Assembly (NCBI RefSeq): GCF_018860665.1
Contig: NZ_JAHKPK010000017.1
Coordinates: 62,001 to 126,000 of the forward strand
Source: Pacificibacter marinus
GTDB lineage: Bacteria; Pseudomonadota; Alphaproteobacteria; Rhodobacterales; Rhodobacteraceae
Length of the DNA: 64,000 nt
Reading direction: 5' to 3'
A program made the translations under genes and the position numbers. How positions within the stretch are numbered: the stretch's first letter is position 1; every line of letters starts with the position of its first letter. Positions 36,112 to 45,563 of this stretch are shown here, piece after piece. Below the pieces are notes generated by a model that ran no database searches, was not told the origin of the DNA, and saw only the letters and a list, made by a program, of their open reading frames with translations.

Positions 36112-36804
36112 ATGCGCTTTCAAACCCCTCTCGTTCCTGCCGTTCTGCTAAAACGCTACAAACGCTTTCTTGCGGATGTACGATTGAAAGATGGCACTGA
36201 AGTCACGGCTCATTGCCCGAACCCGGGGTCGATGATGGGCATGTCTGACGCTGGTCTAAAGGTTTGGGTCGAGCCCAATGATGATCCTAAGAAGAAGCTC
36301 AAATACGGATTGCGCTTGATTGAAAAAGGCGGGGCTACGATTGTCGTCGATACTGGGATCGCCAATAGGGTGGTGAAAGAGGCCCTTTTGGCTGGATTAA
36401 TCTCTGGTTTGGAAGGCGATGTACGATCCGAAGTGCCCTATGGGGACAAATCGCGCGTCGATTTTTTGGTCGAAAAAGATGGCCTTAAAACATGGGTTGA
36501 AGTGAAGTCGGTTACCCTGTCGCGCCAAGCAGGCCTTGCCGAATTTCCCGATAGTAAAACAGCGCGCGGGGCCAAACATCTGGGGGAGCTGGCTAAGCGG
36601 GTTCTGGCAGGCGACCGCGCCGTTATGTTGTATTTGGTCAGTCGTGATGATTGCGACCGGTTTGCGCCAGCTGCCGATATCGATCCGGTTTACGCGGCAG
36701 CTGAAAGTGACGCGAAAGATGCTGGGGTAGAGATCATGGTGTTGCGTATCCGCGTGTCTCCCCATGAAATCACATTGGACCCGAGGCCCTTAGATCACAA
36801 GTGA
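36112..36804 (+). CDS. sfsA: DNA/RNA nuclease SfsA
   Basis: A 230-residue protein with the SfsA signature. It has an N-terminal OB-like domain (FLADVRLKDGTEVTAHCPNPGSM) and a PD-(D/E)XK-type catalytic domain (SRVDFLVEKD, TWVEVKSVTL). SfsA was named for sugar-fermentation stimulation and later found to be a nuclease in related members. The start is ATG 36112; TTG two codons earlier is less likely. It lies 48 bp before map on the same strand. Confidence 0.94.
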   Translation: MRFQTPLVPAVLLKRYKRFLADVRLKDGTEVTAHCPNPGSMMGMSDAGLKVWVEPNDDPKKKLKYGLRLIEKGGATIVVDTGIANRVVKEALLAGLISGLEGDVRSEVPYGDKSRVDFLVEKDGLKTWVEVKSVTLSRQAGLAEFPDSKTARGAKHLGELAKRVLAGDRAVMLYLVSRDDCDRFAPAADIDPVYAAAESDAKDAGVEIMVLRIRVSPHEITLDPRPLDHK

Positions 36805-36870
36805 CACCTACACTCTGGCACTTTGGTGCCTTTGGCCTTATATCACCCGCATCGCAATCAGGAGAACGAT

Positions 36871-37713
36871 GTGAACGACACGCATCATGGCCGCATCACC
36901 AAAGATGGCATTCGCATATATGAGCCCACTGACTACGCAGGCATGCACGCCTCTGGTCAGGTGGCCGCACAGATTTTGGACGAAGTTGGAGCACTGGTGC
37001 AACCGGGCGCGACCACTGGCGAAATTGACGCCTTTGTGGAACGCCGCGTGGTTGAACTTGGGACCACATCTGCCACCATCGGATATAAAGGTTACGCGCA
37101 CGCTTCGTGCATTTCGGTCAATCACGTGGTGTGTCATGGCATTCCAGGATCGAAAATTCCTGGACGTAAAGACGATGTCTTGCTCGATGGGGATATCGTC
37201 AATATCGACATCACAGTCATCAAAGATGGCTGGTTTGGCGATACAAGCCGGATGTATGTTGCAGGTAAAGCTAAAAAATTCGCAGAGCGCCTTATCACTG
37301 TGACGCATGACGCTTTGATGTTTGGCATCGATGCGGTCAAACCGGGCAATACCTTTGACGATATCGCAAGCGCGATCCAAACCCATGCCCATAAAAACCG
37401 TATGTCAGTTGTGCGCGATTTTTGTGGGCACGGTATTGGACGGGTATTTCATTCTCCGCCCAATGTTTTGCATTACGTCCCTGCGCGTCGTGCGGGCGAA
37501 TTGGCGCCTGTTTTGGAAGAGGGCATGATCTTTACGATTGAGCCGATGATCAACATGGGACGCCCTGAAACTAAGGTTTTGAAAGACGATTGGACCGCGA
37601 TCACCGTTGATAAGAAACTCACGGCGCAGTTTGAACATTCGATTGTGGTGACTGCCACAGGAAGTGAAATTTTTACCTTATCTCCGGGTGATGTTTATTT
37701 CCCAAAATTCTGA
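36871..37713 (+). CDS. map: Methionine aminopeptidase, type I
   Basis: Removes the initiator Met from nascent proteins; cytoplasmic di-metal enzyme of about 280 residues. Metal ligands are visible as Asp in NIDITV, Asp in FGDTSRM, His in CGHGIG, Glu in FTIEPM and Glu in QFEHSIV. GTG 36871 follows AGGAGAACGAT. The N-terminus lacks a zinc-finger extension. A strong terminator follows at 37768-37806. Confidence 0.96.
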   Translation: MNDTHHGRITKDGIRIYEPTDYAGMHASGQVAAQILDEVGALVQPGATTGEIDAFVERRVVELGTTSATIGYKGYAHASCISVNHVVCHGIPGSKIPGRKDDVLLDGDIVNIDITVIKDGWFGDTSRMYVAGKAKKFAERLITVTHDALMFGIDAVKPGNTFDDIASAIQTHAHKNRMSVVRDFCGHGIGRVFHSPPNVLHYVPARRAGELAPVLEEGMIFTIEPMINMGRPETKVLKDDWTAITVDKKLTAQFEHSIVVTATGSEIFTLSPGDVYFPKF

Positions 37714-37767
37714 TGGGAAAGCTGGATTGCTAACGCATATATGCGTCATTCAACCAGCGTCTCACTT

Positions 37768-37806
37768 AAAAAAGAGGGCCGTCCCAATCGCAGGGCGGCC
37801 TTTTTT
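37768..37806. terminator. Terminator after map
   Basis: AAAAAAGAGGGCCGTCCC pairs with GGGCGGCCTTTTTT across AATCGCA. It has A- and T-runs on both sides and so works both ways. Confidence 0.9.
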
Positions 37807-37898
37807 CATTTATAGACATGCAACGCAATTCCAGCTTGCCCATTGCCATTAGCGCCTGAGCAATGCAAATTTGAAGTCACCCTATTCAGGAGAGACCC

Positions 37899-38507
37899 AT
37901 GAGCGAAGACCACGCCCGCCACGCCGCTAAAATGGCAAAGAAGAAAGTCGCCCGCGATAAAATAATGGCAACCAAGACAGGCGAAAAAGGTCTGATCATG
38001 GTGCATACGGGTAAGGGCAAGGGGAAATCCTCTGCCGCGTTTGGCATGATTTTTCGCTGCATCGCCCATGATATGAAATGTGGCGTTGTTCAGTTTATTA
38101 AAGGCGGTATGGAATGTGGTGAGCGCAATTTGATCACCGAACGCTTTGGCGATATTTGCGAGTTCCACACCATGGGCGAAGGCTTTACATGGGAAACCCA
38201 AGACAAAGCCCGCGATATTGAGATGGCGCAAGCCGCTTGGGCCAAGGCCAAAGAATTGATCCGTGACGAAAGCAACCGTATGGTTTTGCTTGATGAGATC
38301 AACATCGCGATGCGCTATGATTACGTGGATGTGAATGAAGTTGTTGCCTTTTTGCAGGCGGAAAAACCGCCGCTGACCCACGTGGTGTTGACGGGGCGCA
38401 ACGCCAAAGACGGACTGATAGAGGCCGCGGATTTGGTGACGGAAATGGAGTTGGTCAAACACCCGTTCCGGTCCGGTGTGAAAGCGCAAATCGGGGTGGA
38501 GTATTAA
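37899..38507 (+). CDS. cobO: Cob(I)yrinic acid a,c-diamide adenosyltransferase
   Basis: Adenosylates cobalamin intermediates in B12 biosynthesis or salvage. A 202-residue P-loop protein of the CobA/CobO type, with HTGKGKGKSSAAFG at the front (about residues 33-46), WAKAKELIRDES and VVLLDEINIAMRYDYVD. An AGGAGAGACCC ribosome site precedes ATG 37899. The nitroreductase-like gene starts 4 bp after its stop. No other cob genes are in the window, so it may act on salvaged corrinoids. Confidence 0.95.
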   Translation: MSEDHARHAAKMAKKKVARDKIMATKTGEKGLIMVHTGKGKGKSSAAFGMIFRCIAHDMKCGVVQFIKGGMECGERNLITERFGDICEFHTMGEGFTWETQDKARDIEMAQAAWAKAKELIRDESNRMVLLDEINIAMRYDYVDVNEVVAFLQAEKPPLTHVVLTGRNAKDGLIEAADLVTEMELVKHPFRSGVKAQIGVEY

Positions 38508-38511
38508 GGCG

Positions 38512-39204
38512 ATGTTTGCGCGTGATCATATTGAATACGAAGCGCTGGAATTGCCGGATCGCATGGATTTAAGCGACGCAGAAATGCTGGAAAATGCCAA
38601 TGCGTTTTACGACAGAATGAAACGCCGTCATACAGTACGTGACTTCTCAGATCGCGCAGTGCCACGTGAGGTGATCGAACAATGCATTCGCGCAGCTGGG
38701 TCGGCTCCATCAGGTGCAAACCATCAACCTTGGCACTTTGTTGCGATTTCTAATCCTGATTTGAAACACCAAATCCGTTTGGCCGCTGAAGAGGAAGAAA
38801 AGCGATTCTACGATGGTGGAGCCAGTGATGAATGGATCAAAGCGCTTGAACCGATTGGCACAAGTGCGGACAAACCGCATCTTGATATTGCCCCGTGGCT
38901 GATTGTCATTTTTGCGCAACGCTGGGGGCACTTTGATGATGGTACACGGTTTAAAAACTATTACGTGCCTGAAAGCACAGGCATCGCCACTGGATTTTTA
39001 GTGTCTGCATTGCACCATGCTGGCCTTGTGTCATTGACCCACACGCCCAATCCTATGAAATTTCTAAACGGTCTTTTGGGGCGACCTGAGTCAGAAAAAC
39101 CAATCATGATTTTGGCGGTGGGGCATCCTTCTGATGACGCTCAGGTGCCCAAAGTTGCCAAAATGAAAAAGACTTTGGATCAAATTCTGACTGTTGCGGA
39201 TTAG
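38512..39204 (+). CDS. Nitroreductase family protein, iodotyrosine deiodinase-like
   Basis: A 230-residue flavin-dependent oxidoreductase of the NTR fold. It has the FMN-binding start RRHTVRDFSDRAVP, the APSGANHQPWHFV motif and a C-terminal LVSLTHTPNPM..LNGLLGRP that resembles the bacterial IYD branch. The sequence is not the BluB pattern typical of cobalamin loci, although it follows cobO with 4 bp between. Bacterial IYD-like proteins are known to dehalogenate halotyrosines; substrate here is inference. Confidence 0.8.
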   Translation: MFARDHIEYEALELPDRMDLSDAEMLENANAFYDRMKRRHTVRDFSDRAVPREVIEQCIRAAGSAPSGANHQPWHFVAISNPDLKHQIRLAAEEEEKRFYDGGASDEWIKALEPIGTSADKPHLDIAPWLIVIFAQRWGHFDDGTRFKNYYVPESTGIATGFLVSALHHAGLVSLTHTPNPMKFLNGLLGRPESEKPIMILAVGHPSDDAQVPKVAKMKKTLDQILTVAD

Positions 39205-39257
39205 CTTGTCTGGGTTCGAGAAGCAAATGAACTTGCGATACGTTTTCGATAGAAGCG

Positions 39258-40298
39258 TTATAATGACGCTTCCACTTTGAAATTTTCCGGAATCGTATCG
39301 CGGCCTTCGAGCACCAGATCAATCAATCGTTGGGCCGCAAGCGGTACGATACCAAAGCCGATTTTGAAGCCGCCATTGAACACATACTCACCCTTGCGAT
39401 CAGGGTCAGCGCCCATCATCGGCGCGCGGGTCGCTGCCCGAGGGCGCACGCCGGCCCATCGTTTTAGAACGGGCGCATCTGACAGCTGCGGCATCGCCGT
39501 AATGGCGCGTGCTAAAAGGTCATCGGCCAGTTCATCTGTGCTTTGCGGATTATCGAAATAACGTTCAGAGGTCGAGCCGATGGCCAAAGTGCCATCACCG
39601 TGCGGAATGATATGCACGCCACCAGTGAAAATTTGTGGCGCGTTTGGCAAGTCATATTGCAACAAAATCGCTTGGCCTTTGACGCCGTTCCCGACCTCAT
39701 GACCCAAACGTTTGCTCATTTCGTTGAGTCCCCACACGCCTGTCGCATGGATCACTTTACCTTTTGGCACCGCATGCGCGACGATCTCGCCGCCCTTTGC
39801 AGTCACGGCTGCAGCCAGCGCCGTACAGGCACGAGCAGGGTTTATGCGTGCAGATAAAGTATCGTGGACAAGCCAGCCTGTTGGTGTGTCTGGTGCCCAT
39901 CCTTGCGCGTCTGTCACAGGAATGACCCGCCACTCTGCCAGACCGCGCCATAGGGTTTGCGCATCGCTGGTGCGCAGATGGGCCAGCTCTAGCTGGTGGT
40001 CGTTTGGTATGGCTTGCAGGCGTCCCAAGTTGCCATAGCCAGTGGATAGCCCACTAGTTTGTTCAACCTGTGGCCAATAGCTGCGCGACAGCAACAGACT
40101 GTCCAATTGAAACTCTTTCACAGCGTCCCACCGTTCCGGTGTATGCGGGGCCAATGCGCCAACAATGCCGCCTGATGACCCAAACCCAACACCGTTCGGG
40201 TCAATTACCTGCACCTTTGCGCCGCGCTTCAGCGCCTCAAGTGCTGCCGTTAAGCCAAACGCACCTGCGCCATAAATTGTGATGTCTGCACTGCACAT
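39258..40298 (-). CDS. FAD-dependent oxidoreductase, probable MnmC2-type
   Basis: A 346-residue DAO-family (glycine/D-amino-acid-oxidase-like) flavoprotein with the FAD-binding motif ITIYGAGAFGLTAALE at the N-terminus and a GG(V)HIIPHGDGT..IGSTSE core. ATG 40298 (MCSADITIYGAG) is favoured; a start at 40340 adds non-family residues. It is divergent from mnmD with 76 bp between. In E. coli these functions are fused in MnmC; here the FAD part could catalyse removal of the carboxymethyl group of cmnm5U34 in tRNA. That role is inference from context and family. Confidence 0.75.
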   Translation of the reverse strand: MCSADITIYGAGAFGLTAALEALKRGAKVQVIDPNGVGFGSSGGIVGALAPHTPERWDAVKEFQLDSLLLSRSYWPQVEQTSGLSTGYGNLGRLQAIPNDHQLELAHLRTSDAQTLWRGLAEWRVIPVTDAQGWAPDTPTGWLVHDTLSARINPARACTALAAAVTAKGGEIVAHAVPKGKVIHATGVWGLNEMSKRLGHEVGNGVKGQAILLQYDLPNAPQIFTGGVHIIPHGDGTLAIGSTSERYFDNPQSTDELADDLLARAITAMPQLSDAPVLKRWAGVRPRAATRAPMMGADPDRKGEYVFNGGFKIGFGIVPLAAQRLIDLVLEGRDTIPENFKVEASL

Positions 40299-40374
40299 AG
40301 TGGATTTTTGCTCATTGAATTTCGCCGACCACGCGCGCATGGTCGGGCCATATTTTTCTTATCTAAGACATCCT

Positions 40375-41064
40375 ATGACCAACCACCAGACAGCAGCCAT
40401 TAAATGGCGTGACGGGGTTATCCCTGTTTCAACACAATTTGATGATCCGTATTTTTCCATTGGCTCTGGGCTGGAAGAAACACGTCATGTTTTCTTGGCG
40501 GGAAATGATTTACCTGCGCGCCTGAAAGACGGGTTTCATGTGGCCGAATTGGGCTTTGGCACAGGGCTTAATATGCTGGCCTTGGCGTTGATATGGCGCG
40601 GCGATGAAACGCTTCGATTTACGTCGTTTGAAGCATACCCAATGGATGCTGATGATATTGAAACAGCACTTAGCGCATTTCCCGAAGCAGCTGCTATTGC
40701 GGGTCCGTTTTTAGATGCATGGCGGACAGGACTCCGCCATTTTCGGGTCGGAAATGTAGACGTGGATGTTGTCGTTGGTGATGCGCGTGAAACACTTGAA
40801 CACTGGTCTGGCAAAGCAGATGCTTGGTTCTTAGATGGATTTTCCCCTGCTAAAAACCCTGAGCTTTGGAGCGCAGATATGATGACACAGGTCGGCGCGC
40901 ATACAGCTTCAGATGGAACCTTTGCGACCTATACGGCGGCGGGACATGTGCGTCGTTCATTGACTGCGGCTGGCTTTGATGTTGAACGCGTCTCAGGTTT
41001 CGGCAACAAGCGGCACATGAGCCGCGGGACTTTTATCGGTATACCTTTAGGACAAACAGCATGA
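40375..41064 (+). CDS. mnmD: tRNA U34 5-(methylaminomethyl) methyltransferase MnmD
   Basis: A 229-residue SAM-dependent methyltransferase corresponding to the MnmC N-terminal part. The SAM-binding ELGFGTGLNMLAL motif is at about 57-69 and the DGFSPAKNPELW signature at about 156-167. It transfers methyl from SAM to the nm5 group of tRNA U34. The ATG at 40375 follows AGACATCC; in-frame upstream codons overlap the divergent gene and are excluded. It overlaps the EamA transporter gene by 4 bp. Confidence 0.9.
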   Translation: MTNHQTAAIKWRDGVIPVSTQFDDPYFSIGSGLEETRHVFLAGNDLPARLKDGFHVAELGFGTGLNMLALALIWRGDETLRFTSFEAYPMDADDIETALSAFPEAAAIAGPFLDAWRTGLRHFRVGNVDVDVVVGDARETLEHWSGKADAWFLDGFSPAKNPELWSADMMTQVGAHTASDGTFATYTAAGHVRRSLTAAGFDVERVSGFGNKRHMSRGTFIGIPLGQTA

Positions 41065-41957
41065 GTTCATCGCAACTAATGAAACAAAACTCGACCATGG
41101 GCATTTGGATCATGGTTATCACCATGTTCATTTTCGCCATGCAAGACGGGCTGTCACGCCATTTGGCCGATGAATATAACGTCTATATGGTGTTGATGGT
41201 TCGTTACTGGTTTTTCGCGGGCTTTGTGATCATGTGGTCCGCACGTGCGCGGGGCGGGTTACGCGCTGTGGTCCGATCTGCTCAGCCGAAATTACAAATT
41301 TTTCGCGGCGCGCTCTTGGCGTTGGAAGTGATCGTTATGGTGATCGGTTTCGTTAAACTTGGGCTTGTGGAAGGCCATGCGATGTTTGCCATTTATCCTC
41401 TCTTGATCACGGCCTTGTCGGGGCCGATCTTGGGCGAAAAAATTGGTTGGCGGCGTTGGGTGTCGGTGGCCGTGGGGTTCGTGGGGGTTTTGATAATTTT
41501 AAAACCGAGCGGAGGTGTCTTTGCACCTGCAGTCATATATCCACTGGCCGCAGCAGTCATGTTTGCGGTCTACGGATTGCTCAATCGCTATGTGTCTCGC
41601 AAAGATGCTGCTTCGGTGACGTTCTTTTATACGGGGGGGTCTGGTGCGGTTGTAATGACGTTGATCGGCGCGTGGTTTTGGGAGCCTATGACCCCTGCTG
41701 ATTGGGGAATGATGGCGCTGCTATGTGCCTCTGCCACTTTGGGGCATTATCTTTTGATCCGTGCCTATGAACTTGCCGAAGCTTCGGCCATTCAGCCCTT
41801 TGCCTATCTGCAACTGGCGTTTGCCTCGGTCCTGGGCGTTTTGGTGTTCGGTGATGTGATCAGATTGAACGTGGCGGTTGGTACAACACTTGTGGTGGGC
41901 GCAGGGGTTTTCGCACTCGTGCGCGCACAAATGGTGGCCTCACGCGCTAAACGATAA
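41061..41957 (+). CDS. DMT family (EamA) transporter
   Basis: A 298-residue inner-membrane protein with about ten hydrophobic helices in two EamA repeats (first about 10-135, second about 150-290). It includes PLLITALSGPILGEKIGWRRW and the repeated C-terminal LGVLVFGDVI..VGTTLVV. The DMT superfamily exports metabolites or amino acids; the substrate is unknown. ATGA overlap with mnmD. It ends 7 bp from the convergent Slt gene. Confidence 0.88.
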   Translation: MSSSQLMKQNSTMGIWIMVITMFIFAMQDGLSRHLADEYNVYMVLMVRYWFFAGFVIMWSARARGGLRAVVRSAQPKLQIFRGALLALEVIVMVIGFVKLGLVEGHAMFAIYPLLITALSGPILGEKIGWRRWVSVAVGFVGVLIILKPSGGVFAPAVIYPLAAAVMFAVYGLLNRYVSRKDAASVTFFYTGGSGAVVMTLIGAWFWEPMTPADWGMMALLCASATLGHYLLIRAYELAEASAIQPFAYLQLAFASVLGVLVFGDVIRLNVAVGTTLVVGAGVFALVRAQMVASRAKR

Positions 41958-41964
41958 CCTGTGT

Positions 41965-43890
41965 TTACCGCGCTTTTAGATCTTTGGACAAAGTGATCGG
42001 TTGCGCGCTGCCGCTTAGTCTTGCGCGATATACAGGCACACTTTCGGCGACACGCATGACATAGTTACGTGTTTCACGAAAAGGGATGTGTTCGATCCAA
42101 TCGATGACATTCGTATCGTTTGAGCGTGGATCGCCGTAGCGTTCAATCCAAGCATTCGCCCGTGAGGGACCAGCGTTGTAACCTGCCGCAATCAAAGGAA
42201 TATTATAGCCGTAATCCTCTGTCAGCTTAGCCAAATACTCGGAACCAAGGCGCACGTTGATTGCTGGATCATACAGATCATCTGTTTCGAAATTTTCCAT
42301 TCCAACACGTTCGGCCATGGCCTTTCCGGTGTTTGGCATCAGTTGCATAAGTCCCGCCGCGCCGACATGTGAGCGTGCTTTGGGGTAGAACTCGCTTTCG
42401 CGTCGCGCAATCGACAAGGCCAATTCAGGTGGCACGGGCAGGGTGTTTTTCTCAAGTCCTTGTAGAGGGTAATAGGCCCGATCTAACACGACGCCTTGAT
42501 CGGCGGCGAACTTGGCGACAAGTACCGCAAGATATGGGTCTGTATCGAGCGCGAGATCGCCCAACTGGCCCAATTCTTGCGGAGTTAACGCCTCGCCAAG
42601 ATGACGCATAAATCGTGCCGCGAGAGGAAGATCATCTGCCTCATACAAAAGCAGCGCCGCTTGCAGCACACTTGACCCCATAAACGTGGCCTGCGCGTAT
42701 GGCGTAAAGCGCGCTTCACTTACAAGTTTCGAATCCATTGGAAGGCCTGCGCGCTCTGCCGCCAAAAGACCATAGAAAGACGTTTGAAATTGTGCCCCAA
42801 ACGCATAGGCAGCGGCTGCGTCATCTTTGGCGCCCATAGCTTCTAACGCGCGCCCTTCCCAATACCCGGCACGTCCCAATGAAATTGGCGTGCTCACTGA
42901 AATGCGAAAGCGATTAAAGTGATCCAAAGCCCGCGCAGGGTCGTTCAAATAACGCAGGGCGATATAGCCTGACAGCCATTCAAGATCGGCATAGTGGTCT
43001 TCGTCTGGGCGCAGATAGTGACGAGAGGCGGCGGCATAGGCGATTTTAGACTTGCCATCGCGCATCATTTGGCGCGCCAAGGACCGCCTGCGATCCCCCC
43101 AACGTTCTGGTTCTCCCAGCGCTTCGCGGCTGGTGGAATGTTGCAGCATCCATGTGACGGCGTCGTCAGCCCCATTGTTCTTTGCGCGCCAAATAAAACG
43201 CTCATAGCTGAGAACCGGCATGCCGCCCAATGCGTTAGGCACGGCGTTGATGGCTGTGTTCATGCCTGTTTTGTCTTCGGCGACGGCTTTGATCGCCCCA
43301 ATCAATTTGTCCCATCCATCGGGCAAAAGCGGTGCGATGCGCAATGCTTCGTCGTAGTTTCCGGCCCAAAGTGCGCGCTGCATGCGAGCTGTGCTATGGT
43401 CCGTGACTATGTCTCCGTAGCGATCAATCAAGATTTGTGCCTCTGTCGCAGACAAGGGCAATTCGCGCCAAGTGATCACAGCTTGTGCAGCCGCATCACC
43501 TTTTGCATCGGTCGCTTCATAAGCGTCAATCAACCGCAAAGCACCTTGCGCGGTGCTTGGTGGATAGGCCGTCAGATAGTCAATGATTTGGCGCGGATTT
43601 GCATCTTCTGGAATCGCGGCTTCGCCTTTTTGCGCCAGTAAGGGTAAGCCCGGCCAATCGGCATTGTCGCGTAAAAAGGTGCGGTAGTCATCAAAGGTGC
43701 CGATGCCAGCGCGCAGTCGATGCCATTCAATAATGTCTTGCCCAAGCCCATTTACCTGAGATTTTGCTTTTTCCCAGTTGCCAGAGGCACGAAATTTATA
43801 CGCAGCACTCAAGGCATCCGCATCTGTCGATTGCGCAAAGGATGGCGAAGATAGTGCCATAAAAACAGCTATATAGATGGCTCGCATCAT
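41965..43890 (-). CDS. Soluble lytic murein transglycosylase (Slt70-like)
   Basis: A 641-residue periplasmic enzyme with a signal peptide (FMALSSPSFAQ-STDA), a long helical solenoid (U-superhelix; about residues 25-460) and a C-terminal Slt domain. The catalytic Glu is in ARRESEFYPKARSHVGAAGL, followed by MQLMPNTGKAMA and AAGYNAGPSRANAW. It cleaves peptidoglycan glycan strands to give 1,6-anhydromuropeptides. Two adjacent ATG codons (43890, 43887) make the exact start ambiguous. It is divergent from dapA. Confidence 0.93.
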   Translation of the reverse strand: MMRAIYIAVFMALSSPSFAQSTDADALSAAYKFRASGNWEKAKSQVNGLGQDIIEWHRLRAGIGTFDDYRTFLRDNADWPGLPLLAQKGEAAIPEDANPRQIIDYLTAYPPSTAQGALRLIDAYEATDAKGDAAAQAVITWRELPLSATEAQILIDRYGDIVTDHSTARMQRALWAGNYDEALRIAPLLPDGWDKLIGAIKAVAEDKTGMNTAINAVPNALGGMPVLSYERFIWRAKNNGADDAVTWMLQHSTSREALGEPERWGDRRRSLARQMMRDGKSKIAYAAASRHYLRPDEDHYADLEWLSGYIALRYLNDPARALDHFNRFRISVSTPISLGRAGYWEGRALEAMGAKDDAAAAYAFGAQFQTSFYGLLAAERAGLPMDSKLVSEARFTPYAQATFMGSSVLQAALLLYEADDLPLAARFMRHLGEALTPQELGQLGDLALDTDPYLAVLVAKFAADQGVVLDRAYYPLQGLEKNTLPVPPELALSIARRESEFYPKARSHVGAAGLMQLMPNTGKAMAERVGMENFETDDLYDPAINVRLGSEYLAKLTEDYGYNIPLIAAGYNAGPSRANAWIERYGDPRSNDTNVIDWIEHIPFRETRNYVMRVAESVPVYRARLSGSAQPITLSKDLKAR

Positions 43891-44078
43891 TGTGGTATTG
43901 TGCCTCTCGTGCTCGAACTTTTTGTCCGTATTGCCACAAAGGTAGTGTGTATGCCTCAAGTCGCAATACACAATCTTGGCATTCCTGTCGAAGACGGCTA
44001 GTTTCCGCGTGAGATCAGGGGCGATTCAGTCCCGCGCGGGCGATGGTCGCCCAACTTACAGACGAAAAGGAGCGCACA

Positions 44079-44951
44079 ATGTTTAAAGGGTCATTTCCAG
44101 CCCTGGTGACGCCGTTGAAGGACGGCTCAGTGGACTTTGACGCGCTCAAACGTTTGGTTGAGTGGCACATTGATCAAGGCTCCAACGGCCTTGTCCCCGT
44201 GGGCACCACAGGCGAAAGCCCGACTTTGTCTCACGCTGAGCACGAACAGGTTGTCGAGGCAGTTGTTGCAAAAGCCGCGGGCCGCATTCCAGTGATTGCT
44301 GGCGCAGGGTCTAACAATACGGCGGAGAGCATACATCTTGCACGCCATGCTGCATCCGTTGGTGCCGACGCTGTTTTGGTGGTTACGCCATATTACAATA
44401 AACCAACCCAAGCGGGTTTGATCGCGCATTTCACCGCTATTAACGATGCGGCTGATATTCCGATCATCATTTACAATATCCCTGGTCGGTCCGTCGTGGA
44501 TATGACGCCAGACACTATGGCTGAATTGGCAAAGTTGCCGCGTATTATTGGCGTTAAGGATGCAACCGGCGATCTGGCGCGTGTGCCAGCCACACGAATC
44601 ACTTGCGGCACTGATTTTTTGCAAATGTCTGGCGAAGACGCGACAGCTTTGGGATTCAACGCTCATGGTGGACTTGGTTGCATTTCTGTAACTGCGAATG
44701 TGGCGCCAAAGCTGTGCAGTGACATGCAGGCCGCGACGTTGAAAGGCGACTATGCGACCGCCTTGGCGATCACGGATAAACTAATGCCATTGCATCAAGC
44801 GATTTTTGTCGAGCCAGGTCTATGCGGCGTGAAATATGCGATGTCGCTTTTGGATCTGTGTTCTGACGAAGTGCGTTTGCCGCTTTTGCCAGTGGCAGAT
44901 GAAACCAAGGCGCAGATCAAATCCGCGCTTGAATTTGCTGGATTGCTCTAA
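44079..44951 (+). CDS. dapA: 4-Hydroxy-tetrahydrodipicolinate synthase
   Basis: Condenses pyruvate with aspartate semialdehyde, the first step of lysine and diaminopimelate synthesis. A 290-residue TIM-barrel with [10 protein letters not shown] near the front, the active-site Tyr in IIYNIPGRS and the Schiff-base Lys in GVKDATGD. The ATG at 44079 follows AAAAGGAGCGCAC. It stands as one gene with a terminator at 44974-45003. asd, which supplies its substrate, is at 11511. Confidence 0.97.
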   Translation: MFKGSFPALVTPLKDGSVDFDALKRLVEWHIDQGSNGLVPVGTTGESPTLSHAEHEQVVEAVVAKAAGRIPVIAGAGSNNTAESIHLARHAASVGADAVLVVTPYYNKPTQAGLIAHFTAINDAADIPIIIYNIPGRSVVDMTPDTMAELAKLPRIIGVKDATGDLARVPATRITCGTDFLQMSGEDATALGFNAHGGLGCISVTANVAPKLCSDMQAATLKGDYATALAITDKLMPLHQAIFVEPGLCGVKYAMSLLDLCSDEVRLPLLPVADETKAQIKSALEFAGLL

Positions 44952-44973
44952 CGCTAAATTGCATTGAGTTGTG

Positions 44974-45003
44974 AAAGGGGGGCTTTGGCCTCCCTTTTTT
45001 TAA
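44974..45003 (+). terminator. Terminator after dapA
   Basis: AAAGGGGGG-CTTTGG-CCTCCCTTTTTTT: a G/C stem with a long T-run for the plus strand. Confidence 0.85.
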
Positions 45004-45013
45004 TGTTTAATGT

Positions 45014-45469
45014 TTAATGGTCTGTTGGCCTGCGCTTTTTCAAAGTGTCCAACTGGTTGCGCCGCACATGGCGCAGCACTTCCATCAGCAAAGCGGTCAT
45101 CATGCCGATGTTCAGCAGACCGTTCGTGGCGCACATGCCACTGAGCAGCCGCCATTCGACTGGCAGCAGCAAATCGCCAAACCCCAGTGTTGTGAACGAA
45201 ACCAGTGCGAAATAGAGGGATTCTTCGAATTGGATGAACACCCCGAGCACGCGAAAGGCGAGGGCCCAAATCCAGACGCCCGCGGTGATCATCCACAGCA
45301 CAGCGATGACCGCACCCGCCAGAACCACGGCCAATTTAGGGCGGTGAGGTTCCTTGACCAACCATTTATGCGCGCGGTTTAGAATGATTTCAAATACCAA
45401 AAAACCAAGCGTCGCCACGGCAACGGACAGCAAAATAAGACAGGTGCCGACGAAAATTTGTATGAACAT
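45014..45469 (-). CDS. Two-TM potassium-channel-like membrane protein
   Basis: A 151-residue membrane protein with three hydrophobic segments. A pore loop EESLYFALVSFTTLGFGD resembles ion channel PF07885; the filter is TLGFGD rather than TVGYGD. I place the start at ATG 45469 (MFIQIFVG) after GAGGTTACC. The N-terminal extension in frame is not membrane-like. It converges with dapA and is divergent from smpB. Selectivity cannot be judged from sequence. Confidence 0.78.
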   Translation of the reverse strand: MFIQIFVGTCLILLSVAVATLGFLVFEIILNRAHKWLVKEPHRPKLAVVLAGAVIAVLWMITAGVWIWALAFRVLGVFIQFEESLYFALVSFTTLGFGDLLLPVEWRLLSGMCATNGLLNIGMMTALLMEVLRHVRRNQLDTLKKRRPTDH

Positions 45470-45563
45470 GATCAGGTAACCTCTGATTTTGCCTGAATAT
45501 GACAGAGCAAGCCTGCGCGGGCCAGTGGACACTGTGCTGCGGATGTCCTATTTGATCAGGATT

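Noticed and set aside
45001-45018. TAATGTT direct repeats at the end of the ion-channel gene
   Set aside because: Only two and a partial copy of a 7-bp AT-rich unit downstream of a terminator; low complexity is a sufficient explanation.
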